Shown: piece after piece, positions 11,984 to 22,181 of the stretch
Position numbering within the stretch: position 1 is the first letter of the stretch
Layout: each line of letters starts with the position of its first letter
NCBI GenBank assembly: GCA_000310025.1
Contig: FN648564.1
Location: 505,916-569,915, forward strand
Reading direction: 5' to 3'
From: Ectocarpus siliculosus
Lineage: Eukaryota > Sar > Phaeophyceae > Ectocarpales > Ectocarpaceae
Length of the DNA: 64,000 nucleotides
Position numbers and translations under genes: made by a program
Notes under the pieces: generated by a model
Database searches by the model: none
Seen by the model: the letters and a program-made list of their open reading frames with translations, nothing else
Told to the model about the DNA's origin: nothing

Positions 11984-14900
11984 CTGAAATTGATCCCCCT
12001 CCCTCTCAAACGACGATCGTCCTTCCCGCTGACCTCTCCGTCTGTCTAATGTTCGCCGCAACAATCGAACAGGTGGTGGAGGTCAGTCCTCGGGGAGGCA
12101 CGCCGACAGCAAGCCCTCGAGCAATCGTCTGCCACCCTTCTCCAGGCGTGCTCCCGGGGCCACCTCGCCCGGGCGGCCCTGCGCCGAGAGGCCTCTGCGG
12201 CGGTCGCCATCCAGGCCTGCTGGCGGGGCGCCTCGGCCCGCTCGCGCGCCGCCGGCCGCTTCGCGGCCGCCGTTCGCTTGCAGGCGTTCGGGCGGGGCGC
12301 CCTCGCCACGACCCGGTTCCGTAGGACTCGCGCGGCGGCGGCGGCGGTACAGGCTCGCTGGCGGGGAGCGGCCGCCAGGTCCCGGCTCGCCGCAGAAACG
12401 GCGGCGGCGGCCGCGGCCGCGGCGGTTGCGGCGGAGATACGGGCGGCGCGTGAGGAGAGCGCGGCGAGGACGCTGCAGGCGTTCGCTCGGGGGACACTGG
12501 AGCGGGCTCAGCTGAGGCGGGCGGAGGCGGCGGCCGTCGTGGTGCAGCAGGCGTGGCGGGGGAGGCTACTGCGGCGGCGGCGGCGGGAGCGGGAGGTCGC
12601 GACGGCGGCGGTTGCCGTGCAGGCTTGGTGGAGGATGGCGTCAGCTAGGGCGGAGTACCGCCAGGCAAGGTACGTGGACGCCTGTAGCGGCGGATAATTG
12701 GCGACGGCGGTACCATGACGAAGTGCGTGGTCAACGCGGCAATATTGAACGCCACGCTCGAATATGGGAAATGGTTTTGTTTAGTTTTTCCTAGGCGGCG
12801 TTTTTTTCTGGTTTCCTTATACACTTGTTCGTTGATGTTTCGCACTGGTGGTGGTTGTCCCCTCCCCCTGCTGCCCCGGTCGTTGGACAATCCCTTCGCT
12901 GTATGCAAGGTAACCTGTGCTGTTTCAGCAGCCTTCGAGATGTTGTCCGGGTTGATTCAAGGGGCAAACTTGATTTAGCTACCTTTTTTGACTGCCCCCC
13001 CACCCCCGCTCCTTCAAGCAAAGGGGTCGACGACGTCAAATGGTTAATGGCCAAACCACTTTCCGCACGCGCAACAATCCGAGTGTGTACGTTTCTTTTG
13101 TGCGCCCGCTCAAGCCTCTGTTTCCAACCCACGATGACACTCACGGTACGTAAAAATCCATTGGAATATCTCTTTCTCTCGCAATCCAGGCGGGGGACTG
13201 TCGCTCTGCAGGCCGCAGTCCGAGGGAAGGCCGCGCGCGGCGCTCTCAAGGCGGAGCGCGACGCCTCTACCAGGATTGCCGCCTGGTGGCGAGCGGCGGC
13301 GGAGGCCGCGCGCTACCGCCGCACCCGCCGGCGCGTGGTGATGCTGCAGAGCCTCGTCCGCGGGAGGCGGGCCAGGGAGGAGGCGGCCGCTCGCTGGCTG
13401 GTGCTCGGTCGCCGGTTCTCGAGGGCCAAGGCGGCCACCATGATCCAGGTGCGCAACGGAGCCAGATCGTGTCATGCGCGCGACGTCCCATGATAGAGTA
13501 TATCGCTGGAGCAATCGCGACCTCGACGTTCGTGGCTGGGTTTATGTGCTGCCCAGCTGGAAAGGCATCAGTCCGAATCAGTGCATGCTTCGGACGTTGT
13601 CGTTGGCCAAACGCCATATCATTTTCTGCCAAAATGTCCCAACTGCTCCTTGCACCCTGCGGTTCTAGTACTGCTGCTGCTGCTGCTTCTGGTTTATTTA
13701 GAAATAATGTATTTTTCGGCTCTCTGAAGGCTTTGTTTTTCACCGCAAAACTTCCGCCACGACCACTGCCATGCAGGCGGCCGCCCGCGGCATGGCAGCG
13801 CGGAAGAAGACGGGTCCCGGGATCGCCTCGGCCCGGGCGAGGATCGAGAAGGCCAACGCCAACGCCCTCGCCGATCCGTCCCAGATCCTCGGTACCAGGT
13901 GCGCTTTTCTTATTTTTGCTCGCACGGCAGTACTTACATTTCTCTTCATTTTCGACGGGGCAGAACCAGCAGACATTGATCTACCTTGTGGCACCGCCGC
14001 TCCCCCGTGCGCCGATCTTTTGCCGCTGGATACCACAAACTGCGGCAGAGAGAAGGAAGACAGCCATGAAATAACGGAATTTGTCTGGAGCGATCGTTTG
14101 CATTGGACACTCTCTCACACCCGCCCCTCTGCGTGTTCTGTTGTTGCCCGTTTCCTGTTCTCCCCGTTTATCTATCTATCTGCATGCACAGAGTGAATGA
14201 CGCCCTCACCGCGCTGGAGCACTGCACGCACCTGACGGCGATCATCCGAGCGTGCATCGCTCTCGGTGAGAATCTTGTCGTGTCGCAACCGCTGTATGTG
14301 TGGAGCTTTGATTTTTTCGCAGCAGTGCAGGCCCTCTCGAATGTTCCAAAAGACCAACTTGTTGTTGTCCTCGAGGGCGAAGCTCGTACCTAGTCCTGTC
14401 ACCTCATGTAAAACCTATCCTTGGGCTTACGGTGGAGGTCCCCGAATAGGGCGTCTGAATATGACGATCGCCCTATATGTAAGGCGGGTGAAATTGACTG
14501 GCATTGACGGTACAAGCAAGTGTTTTACACATTGAATGAATGAGGCGGCTGCCCCTACAAGACACGTTTATTTTCAGTTTCCCCACCACCGCCATATTCG
14601 GAGACCTCCACTGCTGTATCTCGGGGTGTTCTTGGCGTTCTATGAGCCCCCCCCCCCCCATCCCAGGTAGCTTATCAAGTCCTTCCCTCCCCAACGTACC
14701 GCTGCATCGTGCCGTGCTGCTGCGCTGCAGAGCTCACGTCCAGGTACTCGAAGGTGTGCTGCGAGGTGATGGCCCGGTCCAGGTGTCCCCAGGTGCTGTA
14801 CGACCTCATTCGCGGCCTGAACCGCAGCCCCCCTCACCAGAAGATCCTCAAGTGAGTTGCACTACACTATAATAGTAATACAGCTGTAGTTGGCACTTTT

Positions 14901-16641
14901 CTTATTTTTTCTTGTTCCAAGCTATGAAAGTCTGTCTGTTGTATTATATAGTAGGAGTTAGAGTAGTAGTTGACACTGTTCTTTTTTTCGGATTCCAAGC
15001 TATGAACGTCTGTCTGTTAAATTGTATAATAAGAGTGTATATGGACACTGATAGCGTTTCGGCATCAACACCTCTTGACGCGAACCATGATATCACGTAT
15101 AGAAACACGAGCAAACGCCAAGGATCAAAGTTGGAACCCGATCGGGATGATTGTGAGTATAACTCCCTCCCCGTCTTCTTGCCCCTCCCCCCGGGAACAA
15201 CGCCTCCCCAGGTATGCCATCACGACCTTCCGGAACATCGCCCAGAGGGGGGATGGCCTTCCCGCTTTGCTCGCAGCGCCCCCTGTGGCGGCTGAGACCT
15301 ACGTCGACCTCTTGCAGGTTGGTGTCGGTATTATTTTGCGTTCTGTCTGTCTTGTTTGTCGGCGGATTTTCCGTGTATGCTTGCCTTGAATTCTTAGTCT
15401 CCAGTGAAATTCTTCTACTTACTGCGTTTCAGTCCACTCTCCACACGTTTGACGTGAGCATGATTTGTGGAATCTGGTATGGCGCTATCGTCGGCCGTTT
15501 CTCACCGCTTTTGAAGTGATGCACGGTTCACCACCCCAGCGGTGTTGGTGTTGTACTCGTTCCCACGGCTGTTCGTGTTTTGTTCATCGAATCGTTTCCA
15601 CCCCGTAGTGAGATGCTCTGGGACAACGTATGTCGAACCTCATCAACATCGCCGCGTTGTTGCATCGCCAAAGAAAAAATACGTGCGCGGGTTGTACTTT
15701 GCTTTTGGATGTTTCTTTGACCGCAATAACGTGCTCTACGTCCGCTTTAGCTTGTCACTTTACTTGAGAGTTTTGTTCTCTTCTCGAGTAGTGGGCTATT
15801 GCTCAGGGATTGCCGTAGGACTGAGGTGCTAGGAGGAGTTTTTTTGGGGTGTGTGTACCTGGCGTCAGGTGTTGCGCCCTACACCGACATAGGTACCCTA
15901 TTTTGGGGTATATCCCATTCTGTCAACCTGTACGCATGCATACGTGGTTTCGGATTAGCTTTTGACCAAGACAAGTCGACTATTGGTCTACCGAAGAAGG
16001 GGAGGTAGGGTCTAGAAGTTGACTTACTCGTGCACCTTTCCACCCGGCCGTCGATTACTCTCTCCTTGTTTTTCCAGATGTACCGCGAGAGGCAGGAGGT
16101 GTTCCTACCGACGGTGCGGCTGCTGCAGCAGCTGCTGAACGCTCACAAGCCAACCAAGGTGCGCTTTGGCAGAAGTGTAATGTTTTCATACCTCATCTCC
16201 AGTGCATGGTGGAATTGTTTTTTCCCGCTCAGACGTTGTACTCAGCTCCCCCATTGCCTTCCACCTCATTCACAAATAAGAAACCGGAGCCTGTAAACCC
16301 TCTGGTCGCAGGGCGCACGTCCCCAGCATCGACGCTTTTGGCTTCAGTCCTCTGCGTTCTACACCTTCCCAACCTTACCCCCCCCTCCCAACCTTACCCC
16401 CCCCCTCCCAAACTCAATTACAACGTTTTCTCGGAAGGACGAGTGCAACTCCGTGAAGCACCGGCCTCGCCTGGAGAGCATACGGGACATCCTCGCGCGC
16501 AAGGCGGCGGTCGAAGCCAAGAGTATCGCGGCCAGGGGGGGGGGAGGGGGCGTGAGCAGCGGCTGTGGCGGCGGCGGCGGCCGTGCGTCGAAATCCCTCA
16601 AGGCTGTCCAGGGTCTTCTGGACGAGTTGGCGCGAGACTGA
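1436..16641 (+). CDS. ASPM: ASPM / abnormal spindle homologue (5' partial, 20 exons)
   Basis: ASPM/Asp proteins act at spindle poles, where they bind microtubule minus ends and, through IQ motifs, calmodulin-type light chains. Exons seen: 1436-1690, 2303-2602, 2901-3050, 3458-3508, 3721-3838, 4105-4241, 4764-5477, 5914-6018, 6545-6682, 7182-7715, 8069-8209, 9122-11751, 12073-12669, 13190-13448, 13777-13898, 14192-14265, 14731-14851, 15212-15317, 16078-16158 and 16438-16641. They sum to 6,837 nt (2,278 codons plus stop) with all phases compatible. Markers in order are the pre-CH motif [13 protein letters not shown], then [19 protein letters not shown], a CH domain with [20 protein letters not shown], a second CH with [20 protein letters not shown], and [15 protein letters not shown]. 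Roughly 50 IQ motifs follow, most in the 2.6-kb exon, then a helical ARM-like tail. Gly/Ala-rich inserts separate the CH domains. The amino-terminal ASH region is not visible. The first exon's left edge (acceptor at 1434-1435) is the least certain. Confidence 0.93.
7051..7170 (-). repeat. Poly-G-headed dispersed repeat, copy B, inside ASPM intron 9
   Basis: Read on the minus strand it begins with a G-rich run and carries TTGTTAGACCGCTGACCGCG followed by CTCGAGAGGACGG and TTGTTCCCGCAGGACC, matching copy A in order and spacing. On the plus strand its C-run ends about 10 bases before the acceptor of the ASPM exon at 7182, so the element supplies the pyrimidine tract. Confidence 0.65.
8210..8938 (-). 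CDS. Candidate antisense ORF in ASPM intron 11, unknown
   Basis: A long open frame runs on the minus strand through the intron between ASPM exons 8069-8209 and 9122-11751, and continues over the first of them to 8141. Third positions are moderately G/C-rich. An internal ATG at 8545 starts a segment with one possible membrane helix ([15 protein letters not shown]). No ATG is visible near the upstream end, so a complete protein would need a spliced start. I recognise no family. It may be a nested gene, a decayed coding fragment or chance. Confidence 0.25.
10184..10821 (+). repeat. 207-bp higher-order tandem repeat inside ASPM IQ region
   Basis: The anchor GCTCGCTACCGCAAGGA recurs at 10184, 10391, 10598 and 10805, exactly 207 bp apart. 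That gives three near-identical units and the start of a fourth. Each unit encodes 69 residues, i.e. three 23-residue IQ motifs. Flanking IQ motifs are much more diverged, which points to recent expansion of a three-motif block without frame loss. Confidence 0.85.
14884..15047 (+). repeat. Two-copy tandem duplication (about 80 bp) in ASPM intron
   Basis: Both copies contain CCAAGCTATGAA, then GTCTGTCTGTT and an AT-rich tail, preceded by a T-rich tract. They lie between ASPM exons 14731-14851 and 15212-15317. The copies have diverged by several substitutions and small length changes. No coding role is visible. Confidence 0.7.
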
Positions 16642-19563
16642 TGGATGGATCGTGGCTGATCGTGCTCTGTTTGCCGTCCAGCTTTTCTCCTGCGGTGCTG
16701 TAGGCGAAAAACGAACGCGTTTTGGTGTCTTGAGTTATTTTCGACGAATTGATTCGAGAAGAATTCACGAAGAGCCCGGCGTGTTTTCCCTCTCGACACG
16801 CTCGGCAATGCAAGCAATGGGAGGGGCGTGCGTCGTAGTGCAGCGGAGGAGAGGAAGATACAGTCTATTCGGGGAGTACAGCAGTATAGCATGAAAATGA
16901 ACTTCATGTTTTTTTTGTTTCCTCCGGCGGGATCCGGAGAGGAGCGTTGCGAGTAGCGATACGGCTGCCCTTTGACTGTAGTTTTTTTATATATCGGAAA
17001 TAGGGTGGCAAAGTAGCGGTTCTGTGAAGAACCACATTTAGTAGTGCGGCCTGGGTGGAGTAGGTGACGCACACATGGACGCTGCTGTTCACTGACGAAA
17101 TGGCGCTCGAACGGTGATCCGGTCGTCTTCTCGATTGCGGAGAAGGCACGCGGTTCTGGTATTATTTCCTTCTTTTAGTCCAGCCGTCGGTGAGATTCAC
17201 GCTTGCATGTAGATGCCGACGTAGATTGATGCCCTCTGCCCTGATTTTTGATGGAGTCGAGGGTTCCTTGGACGGGTGACTTTTGCCGGCCACCTTGTAG
17301 GAGGCCAGTTTGGTCCCGTGCGAGTAGGCCAGGTAGCGCCGAGTGGATCGCGCGATGCTTGACCAACTAGAGAGGCATGAGAGGGGGACCATCGTGGGTC
17401 GACCACGCACGGAAGGGGAAGGGACAGAACATAAATCCCGCATGGGTGGGATCATGGGTAGTCGGTGTTCTGCCTGTACAGCCGGACCCGTTTAGCTGTT
17501 GTACTGGTTTTCGTGTACCTAAACATGGAATGGAACGGCGGCACTTGTCTCCACACGCATGCACAATTATTGCTGTAGGAGGTTCGTTACATGGGAAGGA
17601 AACGTCTGGCCGTGTGTACCGTTTCATCAGGTGCCCGTGCTGTCTTGGTTTCAGGTACTTTTTTGCGCAAATATTGGGGGATGCTTTGGGAAGCGTGCGG
17701 GGCTTTGCGTTTCATGCGCGTGCAAGGTTTGGGCTACAAGAGTTCTATTGTCAAGTGTGTCGATTCGTTCTTTTGTTGGATTGTTCGTTGCGGTCGCGTA
17801 CAGCGGTGCGTATTAATTTTATTCGATATACTGATGTGTCGGGGTGGTTTAGGTTGATGCAAGAACGCTTCGGTCGAGTATTTGTCGTCACTCTCAAGTT
17901 TTTAACACAAAATGCATGTACTACAGCAGTGTCGTTCGGTTGTTTCGTGTCCTTTGTCGGTGTGAAAATGGCTGAACGTGCCTTAGCCTTGGAGGCTGAA
18001 GCACTGTTAATCTACGTACGCTGCTGTCGTTTAGAAACATTCATCAATTGTTACCGTACCTCGCACTTAGCGAAAGGGGCCGGGGGACTGAGGACAATTA
18101 ATCGCTGCTCGGATAACACAAAAGTGCACAACCATGTCGAACTGTTGTACAATATGAAGGGTCTGGGGGCACTTCAACGTACCAAAGAGGGGCCCGAGGT
18201 CGCACCTTACAAGGCGCAGGTCTCCTCTACAAGAAGCAACGGAGGCGTCGGAAATATCGAAATATGAACGAATCAGGGTACACGTCGATTTGCTTGTGAC
18301 GAGACATGCCAATGGCTTCATCTCAGCGTCTGGGATCCAACTACTCTTGTTGTTAGGCACTTGTAGCTGGCCGCCATATTTTCATTCGAGGGATTGCGTC
18401 CAAGCAAATATATGGTACATCATGACACGGATGAGGATCGCGATCCTTGTGCTACCCATCCATGCTCCTTTAGTGTAATACGCAGCCAACTAAGCAGCCA
18501 ACTAGCGACGGGCGTCGTGTGTGTACGTATATTTTGAATGCAACCAACCTCTCAGCTTTGAGCTTTGAGCCAGCTAAGCGCTCTCACTCCGTATCTGTAC
18601 TGGCTCGGTCGCTATTTCAACCTGTCCGAACACCGGTGTTTCGGTCAAGCAACTACTACCACACTGCTGTAGTAGTACAGTAATACCACAACAAACTTAC
18701 CTACTGTTGTACAGTAGAGCTTCCCCCGAGCGGTTGTAGCACGTCCTGTTGGTGCTTCAAAAGATTCGATCATTTGGTCACAACACCAGGTCATTACTAG
18801 ACATCACACGTACTCCAGAGTAAATGGCGAGTGCCTTTGATGTTCATATATATATCACCTTCTCGCGGTCGCCTATATATAGGTATACCCGTACAACCAG
18901 TAGCAGAGTGTGTCTCGTATGCATGAATGCATGCCGTGCATGTATGTGTCGCTAACAGACGATCATCACTTGATTTATGAAAGAGAGGCAGGTGTGGGTG
19001 TTAGGTGCTTTCCACCTCCCAGAAAAACCTCAGAATCCACCAATATCTCCAGCAAGATTAGTGCCAGTTTTCGGCTGCAGTCGTGTCAACACAAGCCACC
19101 CGAACAAAAAAATTGTTCCAAGAACCAGGCGTGCAACCACAAAAAAAATCCCAACGGTCGAATTTGAAAAAAATGTGTAAATATCCAACGGACGTTGCAC
19201 CGCTATGCATACTCCGTACTGTAGACGCGTGCGTAACTCATTGATGAGCAAACAAGCAAATGCAGCTTCGGTCGAAACGTGAAGAGCACAAAAGTCAGCG
19301 TGCGAAAAGCATGCGTGCCTCGTCAGGAGTATCCATACATATCCTTCACCAAGGACGCACCCATCCACGTACACAAGCAACATGCACTGGAGGGCACACG
19401 CAGAGACACAAACCGGTAGATTTTTCTTTCGTCATCTGGGTGGTGTTGATTAAACACCAGGTTGGGTTCTTGAGCGTAACACGTTGGGTCAGCAGTAGGA
19501 AGACGTACTGACCAGGCCGACGCGTACAAAAGCAGTGATGGTGGTGGGGAAACACGACGAGCT
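16642..19563. other. Intergenic, no firm gene
   Basis: About 2.9 kb lies between the ASPM stop and the H2A 3' end. A minus-strand frame near 17160-17370 has G/C-rich third positions in its first part (including YLAYSHGTKLASYKVAGK) and could be a terminal exon of something unrecognised. A 296-codon plus frame at 17377-18267 lacks coding bias and I reject it. At 18660-18715 there are several TACTG/CAGTA inverted motifs. The remainder looks non-coding. Confidence 0.45.
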
Positions 19564-19923
19564 TTACTTCTTCTTGGGCAAGAGCACGGCGTGGATGTTG
19601 GGCAGCACACCGCCGGAAGCGATGGTGGCGTCGCCGAGCAGCCGGTTCAGCTCCTCGTCGTTGCGGACGGCCAGCTGGATGTGGCGGGGGACGATGCGGG
19701 CCTTCTTGTTATCGCGAGCGGCGTTGCCGGCGAGCTCGAGCACCTCGGCGGTGAGGTACTCCAGCACGGCCGCCATGTAGACGGGCGCGCCTCCTCCGAC
19801 GCGGCTGGAGTACTTGCCCTGCTTGATGAAGCGGCCGATGCGCCCCACCGGGAACTGGAGTCCGGCCTTGGCCGACCTAGAGGTGATCTTCTTTCCGCGG
19901 CCTCCCTTTCCCTTTCCGGACAT
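19564..19923 (-). CDS. Histone H2A
   Basis: This is an intronless 119-codon gene for a core nucleosomal histone. It begins [13 protein letters not shown], carries the [15 protein letters not shown] block of the first helix region, the [20 protein letters not shown] helix, the [17 protein letters not shown] docking segment and [16 protein letters not shown]. There is no SQE[F/Y] tail, so it is canonical rather than H2A.X, and it lacks H2A.Z-type features. It is transcribed away from H2B at 20280 with a shared 356-bp spacer. Length and sequence are typical and I see no defects. Confidence 0.98.
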   Translation of the reverse strand: MSGKGKGGRGKKITSRSAKAGLQFPVGRIGRFIKQGKYSSRVGGGAPVYMAAVLEYLTAEVLELAGNAARDNKKARIVPRHIQLAVRNDEELNRLLGDATIASGGVLPNIHAVLLPKKK

Positions 19924-20279
19924 GGTTGATGGCGGGTTGGTGGTGACGAAGAGGTGTTAGGGGGGTGATTGAGATTGTGAAGAGCGGTGTGAGGGAAAGC
20001 AAGCAGCAAGCAGGGCAACGGTTTTTGGAGCACGCGGGGGAACTCAAGAAATCGAAACTTTAAATTTCGCCGCGTCGTTTGGCTCTTCGATTGGACGAGA
20101 AAAGCAGCAAGCTCAACGATTGGCTGAAACGAGAGCGTTGATCGAAAAGGAACAACGCCAAAGTCACGCCTCCAACGAGTTCCACAATCCTTGCCTCGCG
20201 ACAACGCCGGAGCCGCGCCATCTCACACAATCTTCTCTACCGCCCCTCACCTCCCTCCCAAAACACCAAAACCAGCAAC
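19924..20279. promoter_or_regulatory. Bidirectional H2A/H2B promoter
   Basis: This 356-bp spacer separates two divergently transcribed replication-type histone genes. Two inverted CCAAT boxes (ATTGG) lie at 20090-20094 and 20119-20123, 29 bp apart, both in CGATTGG context. Paired CCAAT boxes are a known feature of histone promoters that bind NF-Y. An AT-rich patch, CTTTAAATTTC, near 20058-20068 could serve as a TATA-like element toward H2A. S-phase control is inferred, not shown. Confidence 0.65.
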
Positions 20280-20630
20280 ATGGCTAAGACTCCCTCCAAG
20301 AAGTCCGCCAAGGCGCCCAAGAAGGCCGGCGACAAGAAGAGGACCAACAAGAGGACCGAGTCGTACTCCTCGTACATCTACAAGGTGCTCAAGCAGGTCC
20401 ACCCCGACACCGGAATCTCCAAGCGCGGCATGTCCATCATGAACTCGTTCATCAACGACGTGTTCGAGCGCGTGGCCGGCGAGTCCGGCAAGCTCACCCG
20501 CTACAACAAGAAGGCGACCCTCTCCTCCCGCGAGGTCCAGACCGCCGTGCGCCTCATGCTCCCGGGAGAGCTCGCCAAGCACGCCGTGTCGGAGGGCACC
20601 AAGGCCGTCACCAAGTTCACCTCCTCTTAG
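20280..20630 (+). CDS. Histone H2B
   Basis: This intronless 116-codon gene encodes core histone H2B. It has a Lys-rich tail ([17 protein letters not shown]), the helix-start block [40 protein letters not shown], the SRLAxYN-equivalent [39 protein letters not shown] and a TKFTSS end. The ubiquitin-acceptor Lys in the AVTKFTSS context is present. The ATG at 20280 sits in an AACATGGC context and nothing upstream competes with it. It forms a divergent pair with H2A. Confidence 0.98.
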   Translation: MAKTPSKKSAKAPKKAGDKKRTNKRTESYSSYIYKVLKQVHPDTGISKRGMSIMNSFINDVFERVAGESGKLTRYNKKATLSSREVQTAVRLMLPGELAKHAVSEGTKAVTKFTSS

Positions 20631-22181
20631 ACAACGAAGGTGCGCTCGGCTCATCTTCTACCACGCCGTCGTGAGGCACACTACGTGTCTTACTTCGGCT
20701 CCCCCCAACCCTGGTGTTTACTCAACACCACCCGGAGAATTTGGAGAAAATCATGCTTTTTTTGTACACGGCGGCTCGACCGGCATTTTGCTGGCCGTTA
20801 CGATTTTGAATTTGTCCTCCGCTTGCTTGACCGTCGTTTTTATTATCAAGTGTTTGCTCTGATAAAGCAGTCGTATGCCGGACTCTCCAGACTGCATGCC
20901 CTGCCCACGTGCGGCGCTATAAGCGCCGAAATCACTCTCTAGTGAGAGCCTTGCTTTATTTGCTTACACCCCTCTCGATGAAACACAAAGACACGTGGCG
21001 CACGGGCGACGCATTTTATGATCGATCAATGCCCTTGCGGTACGGTACCTGATGCGTTTCGCTTCTCACAAGGTATCACCGTTTCGCTTCAAAACTCCCG
21101 GGAAGTAAAAACACGAACACAAAAAAAAAGTTGTTCGATTAGTTCCAGTTCTGAAGTAGAGCTTGGACATTTGTCGATTACGGAAGACAGCCACCTCTCC
21201 CACTTCGCCCGAGCCGGATTCCACGAAAAGGGGAGAGGGGTGTAGAACGCATCTCAACCACCGAAAGAAATCCATCGGAGCAGTTTCCAAGTCCAAGAGG
21301 TATCTTTCAGCTTTGGTGTCCCTCCCTTCGTCGTTCGGGTATTCAAAAGGAAATCCCGCCCGCAGGGAGCGAATTTCACGCCTTGATGGCCATCCCAGGA
21401 ACTGGAACGAAAGCGGTGACTTGCTGGGCGCCTTCACAAGAATCGCTCGAACAAAAACAAAAAGGACACGCGTTAAGATCCATGGCAAACGGACGACAGA
21501 GCCTCTTATTGCGTACATCGAGCTCTTTCCAAAACAAATCAAAAACTCTCGTCGACAACGCGTTTCCATCCCTCCCCTCACCCACCCGACTTGCAAGCCG
21601 ACGAGTAACACGGACAGGGAAACTGGGCGTGCGTACAGCAGTATTACAGACCCATGAATATTACACGCAAGAGGAACTACGCTGCCGAGAAGGACCCGTC
21701 TAGACAGCCCGCATGCACACCTGCTTATCTGTACACGTCGCGAAAATATGGTAGGAAAACAGGGGACGAGCGCTACCCACGCCCATTTCGCCCCTCGCCC
21801 CCTCCAGAACCGGTGGAAATCCCACGCAGCGAAATCCCGCGCAGCGGGTCCATAAATGAGTAAAATGGCTTACTGCCGTATATGCAGTGCGTGGAACGCT
21901 AAATGCCACTGCTCACAAGACATGGCTTGTGGCCGCTTTCTACTAAAACGTCAAGGGTACAGCTACAAGGCTTGCTGCCACCAGTGCGTCAACTGCACGG
22001 CAACAAAATGACCTTGTTCCACCCACAGACTTGCGCACAACCCTACAAGGGCACGGAACACGTACAGCAGCAGCAAAATCCCAGGCACACACTGAAGACA
22101 CACGGAGAGAAAGGTGCCTTCCCAGCACACACGGCGGCGGTGGCACACGGCCTGTGCTTCCTCGTCGTCGCCTCTCGAAAC
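20631..22181. other. Intergenic between H2B and the 3' end of cereblon
   Basis: No coding frame here is convincing. It holds a small hairpin near 20912 (separate entry), a GTACAGCAGTATT motif near 21633 and a short tandem (AATCCC[A/G]CGCAGCG twice near 21818-21845). The 3' UTR of the minus-strand cereblon gene presumably lies at its right edge. Confidence 0.5.
20912..20928 (+). other. GC-rich hairpin downstream of H2B
   Basis: CGGCGCT-ATA-AGCGCCG is a perfect 7-bp stem with a 3-nt loop, followed at once by a second, weaker inverted pair (CTCTC-TAGT-GAGAG). It lies about 280 nt after the H2B stop, further than the usual distance for metazoan histone stem-loops, and the loop does not fit that consensus. 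It may be a 3'-end signal or chance. Confidence 0.3.

Noticed and set aside
17377-18267. 296-codon plus-strand ORF downstream of ASPM
   Set aside because: Codon ends are not G/C-biased as in the real genes here, the residue mix is Cys/Phe/Arg-rich, and no motif or splice context supports it.
20912-20928. Canonical histone mRNA stem-loop
   Set aside because: It has a 7-bp stem, a 3-nt loop and a 280-nt distance from the stop. The classic signal has a 6-bp stem, a 4-nt loop and sits within about 100 nt.
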